In this document: positions 17,616 to 27,062 of the stretch, piece by piece | Position numbering within the stretch: position 1 is the stretch's first letter | How the letters are laid out: each line of letters opens with the position of its first letter | Assembly (NCBI RefSeq): GCF_041379045.1 | Contig: NZ_CP166871.1 | Location: forward strand, 930,001 to 994,000 | Reading direction: 5' to 3' | DNA length: 64,000 bases | From: Thalassotalea ponticola | GTDB lineage: Bacteria; Pseudomonadota; Gammaproteobacteria; Enterobacterales; Alteromonadaceae | Notes under the pieces: generated by a model | What the model was told of the DNA's origin: nothing | Databases searched by the model: none | The model's input: only the letters and a program-made list of their open reading frames with translations | Position numbers and translations under genes: made by a program

Positions 17616-19390
17616 TGTCAACGAACAAAAACACCTCAGCGATAAAACTGCTTGCTGCCGTTGCAATCGGAGCGGCCCTTGGCGCAGCTGGCTGGCACCT
17701 TTTGTTCGCTGACAATACAGCGACCGATAACTCTGCTGGTGAAGAAAAAGAGAAAAAACCTTTGTACTGGGTTGCGCCTATGGATTCAAACTATCGCCGT
17801 GACAAACCTGGTAAATCGCCAATGGGTATGGATCTTATCCCGGTTTATGAGGAAGATAATGCCGGCGATGATTTCGGCCCTGGCGCTGTGAAAATAGCGC
17901 CTCATGTGATTAATAACCTTGGTGTGCGCACAGCGCTTGTTGAGCAAAACCACATCGACATGGAAATCGCCACGGTTGGTTATGTAAAGTACGACCAAGA
18001 CAAAATGGTTCATGTTCATCCGCGTGTTGACGGTTGGATAGAAAAGTTGTTTGTAAAAGCCGAAGGCGACCCGGTCAAAAAAGATCAAGCGTTGTACAGC
18101 TTGTATTCACCGCAATTGGTGAATGCGCAAGAAGAATTGCTTCTCGCCATAAAACGCAATAACCGCAACTTAATTGATGCGGCAAAAAGTCGTTTAGAGG
18201 CATTGCAATTATCGCCACAGTTTATCCAGCGTCTCGAGCGCTCGGGCAAGGCGCAGCAATATATTACCTTTTATGCGCCACAAGATGGCGTTGTCGATGG
18301 CTTAAACGTCCGCGAGGGTTTTTATGTTACCCCGACCAATACCTTGTTGAGTATTGCCCAGCTTGACCAAGTCTGGGTAGAGGCGGAAGTGTTCGAACGC
18401 GATGCGCAACTCATCGCCCCTGGTTTATCGGTGTCGATGACCTTAGATTATTTACCCGGCAAAACTTGGCAAGGCGTGGTGGATTACATTTATCCTACGT
18501 TAAATCGCGCTAACCGCACCCTGCGGTTGCGCTTAAAGTTTGATAACCCACAGCAGCTACTCAAGCCCAATATGTTTGCTCAAGTCACTATTGATGCCAA
18601 ACAACACCGCGCTAGCTTGCTAGTCCCTAAGCAAGCGGTGATCCGCACCGGTAAGCAAGACCGCGTTGTGCTGGCGTTAGGCGATGGCCAGTTTAAGTCG
18701 GTTGCGGTAACTCTTGGTCGAGTGAGCTCTGAGCATATTGAAATTCTCGATGGTATAGAAGAAGGTGATGAAGTGGTGACTTCGGCGCAGTTTTTGATTG
18801 ATTCCGAATCAAGTAAAAACTCTGACTTTGAGCGCATGAGTGTTAGTGAGCAACCTGCATCGGTTTGGATGGCGGGGGAAGTGAATAATGTTATGGCCGA
18901 TCACAATATGGTCAATATCACTCATGAAGCTGTAGCCGAATGGGAGTGGCCTGAAATGACCATGGACTTTATGGTCGGTGACAGCGTCGATATAGACAGT
19001 TTAAAGGCAGGGCAAACGCTGCACTTTGAAGTAACCAAAAGCGATGACGGTCAGTACCAAGTCACGGGCATTCACATTATGTCAGAGCCTTCGGACGCAG
19101 AAGAAACAGTCTCAACGGCGACCGTAAAAGGGATGATCAATGCTATTGATAACCAATCTCGGATAGTCAATATCAGCCGTGAGGCGATCGAAAAATGGGG
19201 ACGACCAGCGGCAACCATGGAGTTTATCGTCGATGATAACATCGATTTAACGGCGTTTGCTGAAGGCGATGAAATCACCTTTACCTTTGAAGTAAGAGAC
19301 GATTTTGTCATTGTCGACATGAGCAGTGCAACTGAGCAAGATGAACATATGAACCATACGGAACATATGGATCACAGCCAGCACCATTAA
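17615..19390 (+). CDS. cusB: CusB-like periplasmic adaptor with two C-terminal CusF-like domains
   Basis: A 591-residue membrane-fusion adaptor. An N-terminal helix (about 9-32) anchors or exports it. A short heavy-metal-binding segment follows (about 50-80; YWVAPMD and GKSPMGMDLIPVY, with Met where other families have Cys). The barrel-sandwich and beta-barrel core occupies about 85-400. Two CusF-like domains lie at about 417-488 and 503-570. The first keeps all four CusF copper ligands with exact spacing: H437, W445, M448, M450. The second has Arg, Arg and Ala at the first three positions and keeps only the last Met. The tail (HMNHTEHMDHSQHH) is Met/His-rich. GGAG precedes the ATG. Confidence 0.93.
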   Translation: MSTNKNTSAIKLLAAVAIGAALGAAGWHLLFADNTATDNSAGEEKEKKPLYWVAPMDSNYRRDKPGKSPMGMDLIPVYEEDNAGDDFGPGAVKIAPHVINNLGVRTALVEQNHIDMEIATVGYVKYDQDKMVHVHPRVDGWIEKLFVKAEGDPVKKDQALYSLYSPQLVNAQEELLLAIKRNNRNLIDAAKSRLEALQLSPQFIQRLERSGKAQQYITFYAPQDGVVDGLNVREGFYVTPTNTLLSIAQLDQVWVEAEVFERDAQLIAPGLSVSMTLDYLPGKTWQGVVDYIYPTLNRANRTLRLRLKFDNPQQLLKPNMFAQVTIDAKQHRASLLVPKQAVIRTGKQDRVVLALGDGQFKSVAVTLGRVSSEHIEILDGIEEGDEVVTSAQFLIDSESSKNSDFERMSVSEQPASVWMAGEVNNVMADHNMVNITHEAVAEWEWPEMTMDFMVGDSVDIDSLKAGQTLHFEVTKSDDGQYQVTGIHIMSEPSDAEETVSTATVKGMINAIDNQSRIVNISREAIEKWGRPAATMEFIVDDNIDLTAFAEGDEITFTFEVRDDFVIVDMSSATEQDEHMNHTEHMDHSQHH

Positions 19391-19414
19391 ACACGAGTAA
19401 TAGGCGATATATAA

Positions 19415-22400
19415 ATGATAGAACGTATTATTCACTGGTCGGTATTTAACCGTTTTTTCGTGTTGTTGGCTACAGCCATATTGGTTGGTTCGGGTATTTT
19501 TGCTCTTAAAAACACCCCGGTTGATGCCATTCCCGATTTATCCGATGTGCAGGTGATCATTAAAACCTCATACCCGGGGCAGGCGCCACAGGTTGTCGAA
19601 GATCAAGTCACTTATCCATTGACGAGTGCCATGCTGTCGGTACCTGGCGCGCAAACCGTGCGCGGTTACTCGTTTTTTGGCGATTCGTATGTGTACATCA
19701 TTTTTGATGACGACACCGATTTGTACTGGGCTCGCTCGCGCGTATTGGAGTACCTATCGCAAGTAGCACCGCGCTTACCCGAAACGGCTAAACCGGAACT
19801 TGGCCCCGATGCCACCGGGGTTGGTTGGGTATATCTGTATGCCTTGGTTGATAAAACCGGTCAACACGACATCAGCCAACTACGCAGTATTCAAGACTGG
19901 TTTTTAAAGTATGAGTTGCAAACGGTAGACGGCGTTTCTGAGGTGGCGGCGATCGGCGGTATGGTTAAGCAATACCAAGTAATGGTTAACCCAGAAAAAC
20001 TGCGCGCCTACGATATACCGCTTAGCCTTATTCAAACCGCCATCAAACAAGGTAACCAAGAAGTGGGCGCCTCGGTGGTGGAAATGGCTGAAGCCGAGTA
20101 TATGGTCACCGCGTCGGGTTATATTCAATCAATCGCTGATTTAGAGGCTATTCCGCTAGGGCTTAATGTCAATGGCACACCTTTGCTGCTGGGCGATGTG
20201 GCCGACATTAACTTAGGTCCACAAATGCGTCGGGGTGTTGCTGAGCTCAACGGCGAAGGTGAAACGGTTGGTGGTGTGGTGGTGATGCGCTTTGGTGAAA
20301 ATGCGCAGCAAACCATCGCGGGCGTTAAACAAAAGCTGGAACAGCTCAAGCGCGGCTTACCTGACGGTGTTGAAATCGTCACCGTTTATGACCGCTCGGG
20401 TTTGATTGAACGGGCGGTAGATAATCTTTGGTCAAAGCTGCTCGAAGAGTTGGCGGTAGTCGCCCTAGTTTGTGTGGTGTTCTTGTTCCATATCCGCTCA
20501 TCGGTGGTGGCGATTATCAGCTTACCGCTAGGTATTCTCGTGGCGTTTGTCATCATGTATTTTCAGGGGGTTAACGCCAACATCATGTCGTTAGGCGGGA
20601 TTGCCATTGCTATTGGAGCTATGACTGATGGCGCGATTGTGATGATTGAAAATATGCACAAGCATATGGAAAAAACGCCACTAACCGAGCAAAACCGCTG
20701 GGAAATTGTCGCTAAGTCGGCATCGGAAGTCGGCCCTGCGCTGTTTTTTAGTTTGTTAATCATTACCGTCAGCTTTTTACCGGTGTTTATTTTAGAAGCG
20801 CAAGAAGGGCGTATGTTTGCCCCATTGGCTTACACCAAAACTTACGCGATGGCGGCTTCTGCGGGTTTAGCGATAACGCTAATTCCGGTGCTGATGGGCT
20901 ATTTTGTTCGTGGCAAAATTATTTCAGAACATAAAAACCCAGTAAACCGTTTACTGATTGCCGGCTATAAACCGCTGTTAAAGCAAGTGCTAACCTACCC
21001 GAAAGCGACGATTATCGCCGCGGTGATTATCACTTGGTTTGGTTTTACACCGCTTGATGATATTGGTAGTGAGTTTATTCCTGAGCTCGATGAAGGCGAT
21101 TTGATGTATATGCCAACCACTTATCCTGGTATATCGATTGGTAAAGCGCGTGAGTTATTGCAACAAACCGACAAGCTTATTCGCACCGTACCTGAAGTGG
21201 AAAACGTGTTTGGTAAAGTCGGCCGCGCCGAAACGGCAACCGATCCAGCACCGCTAACCATGATTGAAACCTTTATTCAGTTAAAGCCTCGCGACCAGTG
21301 GCGCGAAGGGGTTACCACTGACAGCCTCAAACAAGAGTTTGATAAGTTGGTTAAGTTTCCTGGCTTAACCAATGCTTGGGTGATGCCGATTAAAACCCGT
21401 ATCGATATGTTAGCGACTGGCATCAAAACGCCGGTCGGTGTCAAGGTGGCCGGTGCGGATTTGGCTGTTATTCAACAGATCGGTCAGCAAATTGAACAGG
21501 TGCTGAAAGACTATCCCGGCACCGCTTCCGTTTATTCTGAGCGAGTGGCTGGTGGTCGTTACATTAAGGTGGATATCGACAGGGTTAAAGCCGCTCGCTA
21601 TGGTTTGAACATCAGCGATGTGCAACAAGTCGTCGCAACCGCCATCGGTGGCATGAACGTTGCGCAAACCGTTGAAGGCCTCGAGCGTTATCCGGTGAAC
21701 TTGCGTTATCCACAGGATTACCGTGACTCGCCAGAGCAGTTAAAAAGACTACCTATTGTCAGTGCTAACGGCCAGCGCATTGCCTTGGCCGATGTCGCAA
21801 ATGTGTATGTTGAAGACGGTCCGCCAGGTATTAAAAGTGAAAATGCGCGAATCAACGGTTGGACCTTTATCGATATTGACGGTGTCGACATCGGCCGTTA
21901 CGTCGAAGGTGCCAAAGCGAAAGTCGCCAGTGACATCGATTTGCCTGCGGGTTATTCCATTAGCTGGGCAGGGCAATATGAATACATGCAACGCGCGCAA
22001 GAAAAGCTAACTTATGTGGTGCCGTTAACCTTGGCTATTATTGTTGTCTTGTTGTATCTCAACTTTCGCAGCTTTGCTGAAGTTATCATCATTATGGCGA
22101 CGTTACCCTTGGCGATGATCGGCGGTATCTGGCTGATCTATCTAGAAGGCTTTAATTTCTCGGTTGCTGTGGGGGTTGGCTTTATTGCCCTTGCCGGGGT
22201 GGCAGTAGAAATAGGCGTGATTATGTTGGTTTACCTAAACCAAGCGTATCAACACGCTATTGAGCAAGCGAAAGCTGAACAACGCTCATTTACCCATAAG
22301 GATCTTATCAACGCCATTACACAAGGCGCAGGTCTTCGCGTACGTCCGGTGATGATGACAGTCGCAACCATCATCATTGGTTTATTGCCGATTTTATACG

Positions 22401-23263
22401 GTACAGGTACCGGCTCTGAGGTAATGAGTCGTATTGCTGCCCCTATGGTCGGCGGTATGGCGAGTGCGGTGATCCTAACCTTATTAGTATTGCCCGCGGT
22501 GTACCTGTTGTGGAAGAGCCGAACGATAGAGGACGATAACAAGCCGCCATTTAATGCGTTGAAATCCAGTCGCAAGTATCACAAATGGTTGATGGCATTC
22601 ATCGGCGTGCAGTTCCTGTTCTGGTCAGTTAGTGGCGTGTATATGGTGAGCATGGATATTCACCATATACACGGCGAAACATTAGTCAAAAACGATAACC
22701 CACCACTTGAATTAAGCCAGGTTCATTATACGACTGACGCATTACTCGATGCGTTTCCTGCTGCTTCCAATATTTCGCTTGATAAGCTGTTAGATAAACA
22801 CGTGTATCGTTTTACCAATGGCGAACACGGTAAACTAGCCATCGATGCAAGTACGGGGGAGGTTGTACCTCGTATTGATCAAACCACAGCCAGCAAAATC
22901 GCACAGTATCACTATTCTGGCTCGGGTCAGATAGATACGATCACGCTGATGACGTCAGCATCCGAGATGCCTGCAGAGCTCTCGCCACGGCATTTGCCAT
23001 TTTGGCAGATAAAGTTTGAGGGCCTTTCAACGCCGACCTTATACATAAGTGAGCACACGGGTGAGTTGGTGGCTAAACGGCACAATTTTTGGCGATTGTT
23101 TGATTGGATGTGGCGTTTCCACATAATGGACTACGACGATGGTGAGAATGTATCAAACTGGTTTTTATTTGTAATTGCAACACTAGGACTATTAGCAGCC
23201 TTCTCTGGAGCCGTGTTGACCTATTACCGCGTCGCTTTCCCAAATAGAAGTGAGGCGCTTTGA
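19415..23263 (+). CDS. cusA: CusA-like Cu/Ag RND pump with C-terminal PepSY extension
   Basis: A 1282-residue inner-membrane proton-driven RND transporter; E. coli CusA is about 1047. Residues 1 to about 1040 are a full HME-RND pump: NTPVDAIPDLSDVQVII at the N-terminus, GAMTDGAIVMIENMHKHME in helix 4, MPTTYPGIS and NAWVMPIKTRIDML with CusA methionines, and VAVEIGVIMLVYLN in the second membrane half. From about residue 1055 an extra domain begins: a membrane helix (WLMAFIGVQFLFWSVSGVYM), a periplasmic PepSY-like region with LSPRHLPFWQI, DASTGEVV and WMWRFHIMDY, and a last helix. The next gene starts within its stop (TGATG). Confidence 0.93.
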   Translation: MIERIIHWSVFNRFFVLLATAILVGSGIFALKNTPVDAIPDLSDVQVIIKTSYPGQAPQVVEDQVTYPLTSAMLSVPGAQTVRGYSFFGDSYVYIIFDDDTDLYWARSRVLEYLSQVAPRLPETAKPELGPDATGVGWVYLYALVDKTGQHDISQLRSIQDWFLKYELQTVDGVSEVAAIGGMVKQYQVMVNPEKLRAYDIPLSLIQTAIKQGNQEVGASVVEMAEAEYMVTASGYIQSIADLEAIPLGLNVNGTPLLLGDVADINLGPQMRRGVAELNGEGETVGGVVVMRFGENAQQTIAGVKQKLEQLKRGLPDGVEIVTVYDRSGLIERAVDNLWSKLLEELAVVALVCVVFLFHIRSSVVAIISLPLGILVAFVIMYFQGVNANIMSLGGIAIAIGAMTDGAIVMIENMHKHMEKTPLTEQNRWEIVAKSASEVGPALFFSLLIITVSFLPVFILEAQEGRMFAPLAYTKTYAMAASAGLAITLIPVLMGYFVRGKIISEHKNPVNRLLIAGYKPLLKQVLTYPKATIIAAVIITWFGFTPLDDIGSEFIPELDEGDLMYMPTTYPGISIGKARELLQQTDKLIRTVPEVENVFGKVGRAETATDPAPLTMIETFIQLKPRDQWREGVTTDSLKQEFDKLVKFPGLTNAWVMPIKTRIDMLATGIKTPVGVKVAGADLAVIQQIGQQIEQVLKDYPGTASVYSERVAGGRYIKVDIDRVKAARYGLNISDVQQVVATAIGGMNVAQTVEGLERYPVNLRYPQDYRDSPEQLKRLPIVSANGQRIALADVANVYVEDGPPGIKSENARINGWTFIDIDGVDIGRYVEGAKAKVASDIDLPAGYSISWAGQYEYMQRAQEKLTYVVPLTLAIIVVLLYLNFRSFAEVIIIMATLPLAMIGGIWLIYLEGFNFSVAVGVGFIALAGVAVEIGVIMLVYLNQAYQHAIEQAKAEQRSFTHKDLINAITQGAGLRVRPVMMTVATIIIGLLPILYGTGTGSEVMSRIAAPMVGGMASAVILTLLVLPAVYLLWKSRTIEDDNKPPFNALKSSRKYHKWLMAFIGVQFLFWSVSGVYMVSMDIHHIHGETLVKNDNPPLELSQVHYTTDALLDAFPAASNISLDKLLDKHVYRFTNGEHGKLAIDASTGEVVPRIDQTTASKIAQYHYSGSGQIDTITLMTSASEMPAELSPRHLPFWQIKFEGLSTPTLYISEHTGELVAKRHNFWRLFDWMWRFHIMDYDDGENVSNWFLFVIATLGLLAAFSGAVLTYYRVAFPNRSEAL

Positions 23264-25104
23264 TGTCGTTAATTAAATCAACCAAAACTGTTCATAAATG
23301 GCTTTCATTAGTCGTTGGTGTGCAACTGATCATTTGGTTGGCAACCGGTGTTTATTTTAATTTGAGCGATCACCATAAAGCCGGTGGGCACGAATACCGC
23401 GCTCATTCACACAGTGAACAACGCTTATCAGCGTTTGAATTAACGCCGATAACCGCAATAGCAAGCAAACAACCTATCAGCGTAAAACTGATATGGGTAC
23501 TGGAACGTCCATACTATTACTTTGTTTACCAAATGGGAGAGCACAACTATCAGAAAAAACACGCTGAATTATTCGATGCCGTGACAGGAGAGCCATTTAG
23601 TTTATCTGCCTCTCAGGCGCTAATGATTGCTCAGCAGTCGTATTCTGGTCCAGGTCAGCTGAACCAAGCTGAATTGGTCCAGCCTCCATTTGACGATTAT
23701 GTGGCGCAGCAAAATCCGCTGTGGAAAGTTGACGTAGCAGATGACAACAACACAACCATCTATTTAGATGCGGTTACAGGGCAAGTGCTTCGTCATGCCA
23801 ATGACGACTTTCGGCTTAACGATTTAATGTTGAAACTGCACTTCATGGATTATGGCAATTCTGGCGGTTTTAATCATTGGCTGATAATCTGTTTTGCCAT
23901 TTTTACCTTATTGTTATCGATTACCGGGGGAATTTGGTTAATTCAACAATACCAAAATGGGTTACTAAAACTGAGTTGGAGTCGAAACTTTCAAACCGTT
24001 TCGGTGACGTTTGCTGGTACTGGAACACGCTGCGATATTTCAGCCAATGAAAGTGATTCTATCTTAGAAGGGTTAGCCAGTTCTCGCGTTCATTTGCCGT
24101 CGAGCTGCGGCGGTGGAGGAACGTGTGGAAAATGTTTGTTTAAGAGTGTCAAACCATTACCGATAACCTCAGCAGAAACAGAACAATTATCAGAGCAGCA
24201 ACTCGCTCAGGGGTATCGACTCGGCTGTCAGCATAAAATTGCCGAAATCGACGAAGTAGAAGCTATCTCTAGCAGTGACGTAGGTGCGCACGAATTAATG
24301 GTTGTGTCGTCAACATTTATCACCCCGTTTATCAAAGAATTGAAATGTAAAGTTAAGTCGGGTAAGCCACTAACGTTTAAGGCTGGTGCCTATATGGAGT
24401 TTGATATACCAGCGGGTACGAATCAGTTACGCCCTACCGACATGCCCAAAGCGTTTGAAAAGTACTGGCGCCAATACGCACCGACAACCTTCAGCCACGA
24501 CGGCGGAAGTCGTCATTATTCGCTAGTAAACTTTGATCAAGAAACGGATCAGTTAACTTTTAATATACGCTGGCAAATTAGCGAAGATGGGCACAGAGCT
24601 GGAGTTGGTTCTTCTTATTTGGCGGCACTTGAAGTGGGAGATACGGTCATAGCAAAAGGGCCTTACTCTGACTTTTTTGCCACGTCAAATCAAGCATCTG
24701 ATCAGCAGCGACGCATATTTATCGGTGCTGGATCTGGGCTAGCGCCACTGAGAGCAATTATTTTTGAGCAACTGAAAAAATACCACTGTCAACAACCGAT
24801 GATGCTGATCTATGGTGCTAGAACGGAAGATGATTTGCTCTACCACACAGAGCTAGAAGAACTCGATGAGCACTACGACAATTTTACTTATATTCCCACC
24901 TTATCGTTAGCGTCATCGCAGTGGCAAGGCCATCGGGGGTACGTACAAAAAGTCTTGGCAGCGCAACTCAATGAAGCGATGGACCTGGATACCAGCGAAT
25001 TTTATCTGTGTGGTCCAATCGCCATGATGAAAGAGGTTGAAACGATGCTCCTCGATATTGGTGTGCCTGAGCGGCTGATATTCAAAGATAGATTTAGTCG
25101 TTAA
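23263..25104 (+). CDS. PepSY membrane protein fused to a ferredoxin/flavin reductase (NqrF-like)
   Basis: A 613-residue three-part protein. Residues 1-235 form a PepSY-type membrane unit (helices near 10-30 and 205-228, with KLHFMDYG before the second). Residues about 243-340 are a plant-type 2Fe-2S ferredoxin with cysteines C282, C288, C291 and C322. Residues about 345-613 are an NqrF-like FAD/NAD(P)H reductase: RHYSLVN binds flavin, FIGAGSGLAPLRAII binds nucleotide, and YLCGPIAMM closes the fold. It probably moves electrons from cytoplasmic NAD(P)H toward the membrane or periplasm; the acceptor is unknown. ATG 23263 overlaps the cusA stop and GTGAGG precedes it; the in-frame TTG at 23260 is less likely. 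Confidence 0.88.
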   Translation: MSLIKSTKTVHKWLSLVVGVQLIIWLATGVYFNLSDHHKAGGHEYRAHSHSEQRLSAFELTPITAIASKQPISVKLIWVLERPYYYFVYQMGEHNYQKKHAELFDAVTGEPFSLSASQALMIAQQSYSGPGQLNQAELVQPPFDDYVAQQNPLWKVDVADDNNTTIYLDAVTGQVLRHANDDFRLNDLMLKLHFMDYGNSGGFNHWLIICFAIFTLLLSITGGIWLIQQYQNGLLKLSWSRNFQTVSVTFAGTGTRCDISANESDSILEGLASSRVHLPSSCGGGGTCGKCLFKSVKPLPITSAETEQLSEQQLAQGYRLGCQHKIAEIDEVEAISSSDVGAHELMVVSSTFITPFIKELKCKVKSGKPLTFKAGAYMEFDIPAGTNQLRPTDMPKAFEKYWRQYAPTTFSHDGGSRHYSLVNFDQETDQLTFNIRWQISEDGHRAGVGSSYLAALEVGDTVIAKGPYSDFFATSNQASDQQRRIFIGAGSGLAPLRAIIFEQLKKYHCQQPMMLIYGARTEDDLLYHTELEELDEHYDNFTYIPTLSLASSQWQGHRGYVQKVLAAQLNEAMDLDTSEFYLCGPIAMMKEVETMLLDIGVPERLIFKDRFSR

Positions 25105-25304
25105 TCGACAACCTTGTTCAGACGATTAGCAATCAGAGCTTCAAATTGAAAAACGAACTCTAAAACAGACCTGATGCGCTGTGTTTAGTGCGTTTGAAAT
25201 GGCAGGTTTACTCATCTTGTTAATTTAGTAAGGTGTTGATATATAGAACGTATTAGCCTTGTGGTGATAAACGTGGTAGAAAAACAGTACGGCTTATTGA
25301 ACGA

Positions 25305-25326
25305 CGCTGTCAGCTAAGAGACAGCG
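25305..25326 (+). other. Hairpin ahead of the glutamate-synthase-like gene
   Basis: CGCTGTC and GACAGCG form a perfect seven-base stem with an eight-base loop, 14 bases before the ATG at 25341. A hairpin this close could influence ribosome access. The rest of the 25105-25340 spacer shows nothing clear. Confidence 0.4.
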
Positions 25327-25340
25327 GTAGGTGTACTGTT

Positions 25341-26909
25341 ATGAAAGTTCGGCACGTTATTTTTTTCACCCTGATCATCGCCAATGTGGTGGTGTTACTC
25401 ACTCATTGGTATGGTTGGTTGCTGTTGACGATACCGTTGTTGGTGTTAGCAGCTTATGACGTATGGCAAAAACGGCATACCATATTACAGATTTATCCGG
25501 TGATTGGTCATTTGCGTTATCTGTTTGAGAGCATTCGCCCTGAAATTCAGCAGTACTTTGTTGAATCGAATATTAATGGTCGCCCGTTTAACCGCGAATA
25601 TCGCGCGCTTGTGTATCAGCGAGCCAAAGGAGAAACCGACAAACGCCCGTTTGGTACTCAATTTGACGTATATCGAAGTGGTTATGAATGGATAGAGCAC
25701 TCATTATCGCCTAAAGCGATCATTACTGATAACTTAACTGTGCGCTTTGGCGGTGATGATTGCCAGCAACCCTACACCGCATCGCCGTTTAATATTTCAG
25801 CGATGAGCTATGGGGCGCTCAGTAAAAATGCCATTATGGCGCTGAATAAAGGAGCTAAATTGGGCGGCTTTGCTCATAACACTGGCGAAGGCGGCTTGAG
25901 TCCTCATCATTTAAAATACGGTGGTGATTTGATATGGCAGATTGGTACGGGCTATTTCGGTTGTCGCGATGAAGCGGGACAATTCGATGCTCAGCTGTTT
26001 GCGCAAAAAGCGAGTTTAGAGTCCGTTAAAATGATAGAGCTAAAATTATCACAAGGTGCCAAGCCGGGCCACGGTGGTATTTTACCAGCGCAAAAGTTAA
26101 CTGAAGAAATAGCAGCTATTCGCCATGTGCCAATGGGTCAAGACGTGTTATCACCAATGGCACATTCCGCCTTTTCCTCGCCGACAGGATTGTTAAAGTT
26201 TATTCGCGAGTTACGTCACTTGTCCGCGGGTAAACCGGTTGGCTTTAAGTTTTGCTTGGGTAATAAGTGCGAATTTTTTGCCATCGCTAAAGCCATGTTA
26301 GCGACTAACATAACCCCTGACTTTATTACCGTAGATGGTTCAGAGGGGGGCACGGGGGCCGCGCCGATAGAGTTTACTAATTCGGTTGGCACGCCGTTAC
26401 TCGATGCGATTATTTTTGTCGATGATGTGTTGGTCAGTCTCGGTCTTCGCGAGCATATTAAGATCATCGCTTCGGGAAAAATAATTTCCGCATTTCACAT
26501 TGCGAAAATTATTGCGGTTGGCGCTGATGCGGTGAACTCGGCGAGAGGGATGATGTTCGCGCTAGGCTGTATTCAATCAAGGTCTTGTAACACCGATAAA
26601 TGCCCAACCGGCATTGCGACACAAGACCCAAGTCGCTATCGGTTCTTAGACATTGACGAAAAAAGTCAACGAGTGTGCAATTATCACAACGCGACGATGC
26701 GCCATTTGACTGAGTTATTACAAGCTTGTGCAATTACTGATCTCCAGCAACTGACTCGCCAACATATAAAGCGACGTATAAACGCCACCAGCAGTACGGA
26801 TTACGAGGCGTTGCACCCAAGTCAACGTGAAGGCTGTTTGCTCAAACCAGACACCGTTCCCGTGCAGTGGGCTACCGATTGGCATCGCGCCAGCGCCGAA
26901 CACTGGTAA
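25341..26909 (+). CDS. FMN-binding glutamate synthase domain protein
   Basis: A 522-residue protein with two N-terminal membrane helices (about 5-40), then the FMN-binding alpha/beta barrel of glutamate synthase. Seen are MSYGALSKNAIMALNKGA, NTGEGGLSPHH, KPGHGGILPAQKL, FITVDGSEGGTGAAPIEF and the CIQSRSCNTDKCPTGIAT cluster that holds a 3Fe-4S centre in GltB. The glutaminase and C-terminal GltB domains are absent and no gltD is adjacent. Stand-alone members of this family are widespread and mostly uncharacterised; they should not be assumed to make glutamate. The gene stands alone, 236 bases after the efflux operon. Confidence 0.88.
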   Translation: MKVRHVIFFTLIIANVVVLLTHWYGWLLLTIPLLVLAAYDVWQKRHTILQIYPVIGHLRYLFESIRPEIQQYFVESNINGRPFNREYRALVYQRAKGETDKRPFGTQFDVYRSGYEWIEHSLSPKAIITDNLTVRFGGDDCQQPYTASPFNISAMSYGALSKNAIMALNKGAKLGGFAHNTGEGGLSPHHLKYGGDLIWQIGTGYFGCRDEAGQFDAQLFAQKASLESVKMIELKLSQGAKPGHGGILPAQKLTEEIAAIRHVPMGQDVLSPMAHSAFSSPTGLLKFIRELRHLSAGKPVGFKFCLGNKCEFFAIAKAMLATNITPDFITVDGSEGGTGAAPIEFTNSVGTPLLDAIIFVDDVLVSLGLREHIKIIASGKIISAFHIAKIIAVGADAVNSARGMMFALGCIQSRSCNTDKCPTGIATQDPSRYRFLDIDEKSQRVCNYHNATMRHLTELLQACAITDLQQLTRQHIKRRINATSSTDYEALHPSQREGCLLKPDTVPVQWATDWHRASAEHW

Positions 26910-27062
26910 TCCATGAACCGAGTAATTAATCTCAATAATCAGCATAACATATTGTAAATTAATGCTTTTAGCGATAAGTTAAACGATATCTTGGCGTAGG
27001 CGTTTGTTTGCTGGTTATCAACCAAATGCCGTATTTATTTGAACCAATTATTGAGGCCTAAT

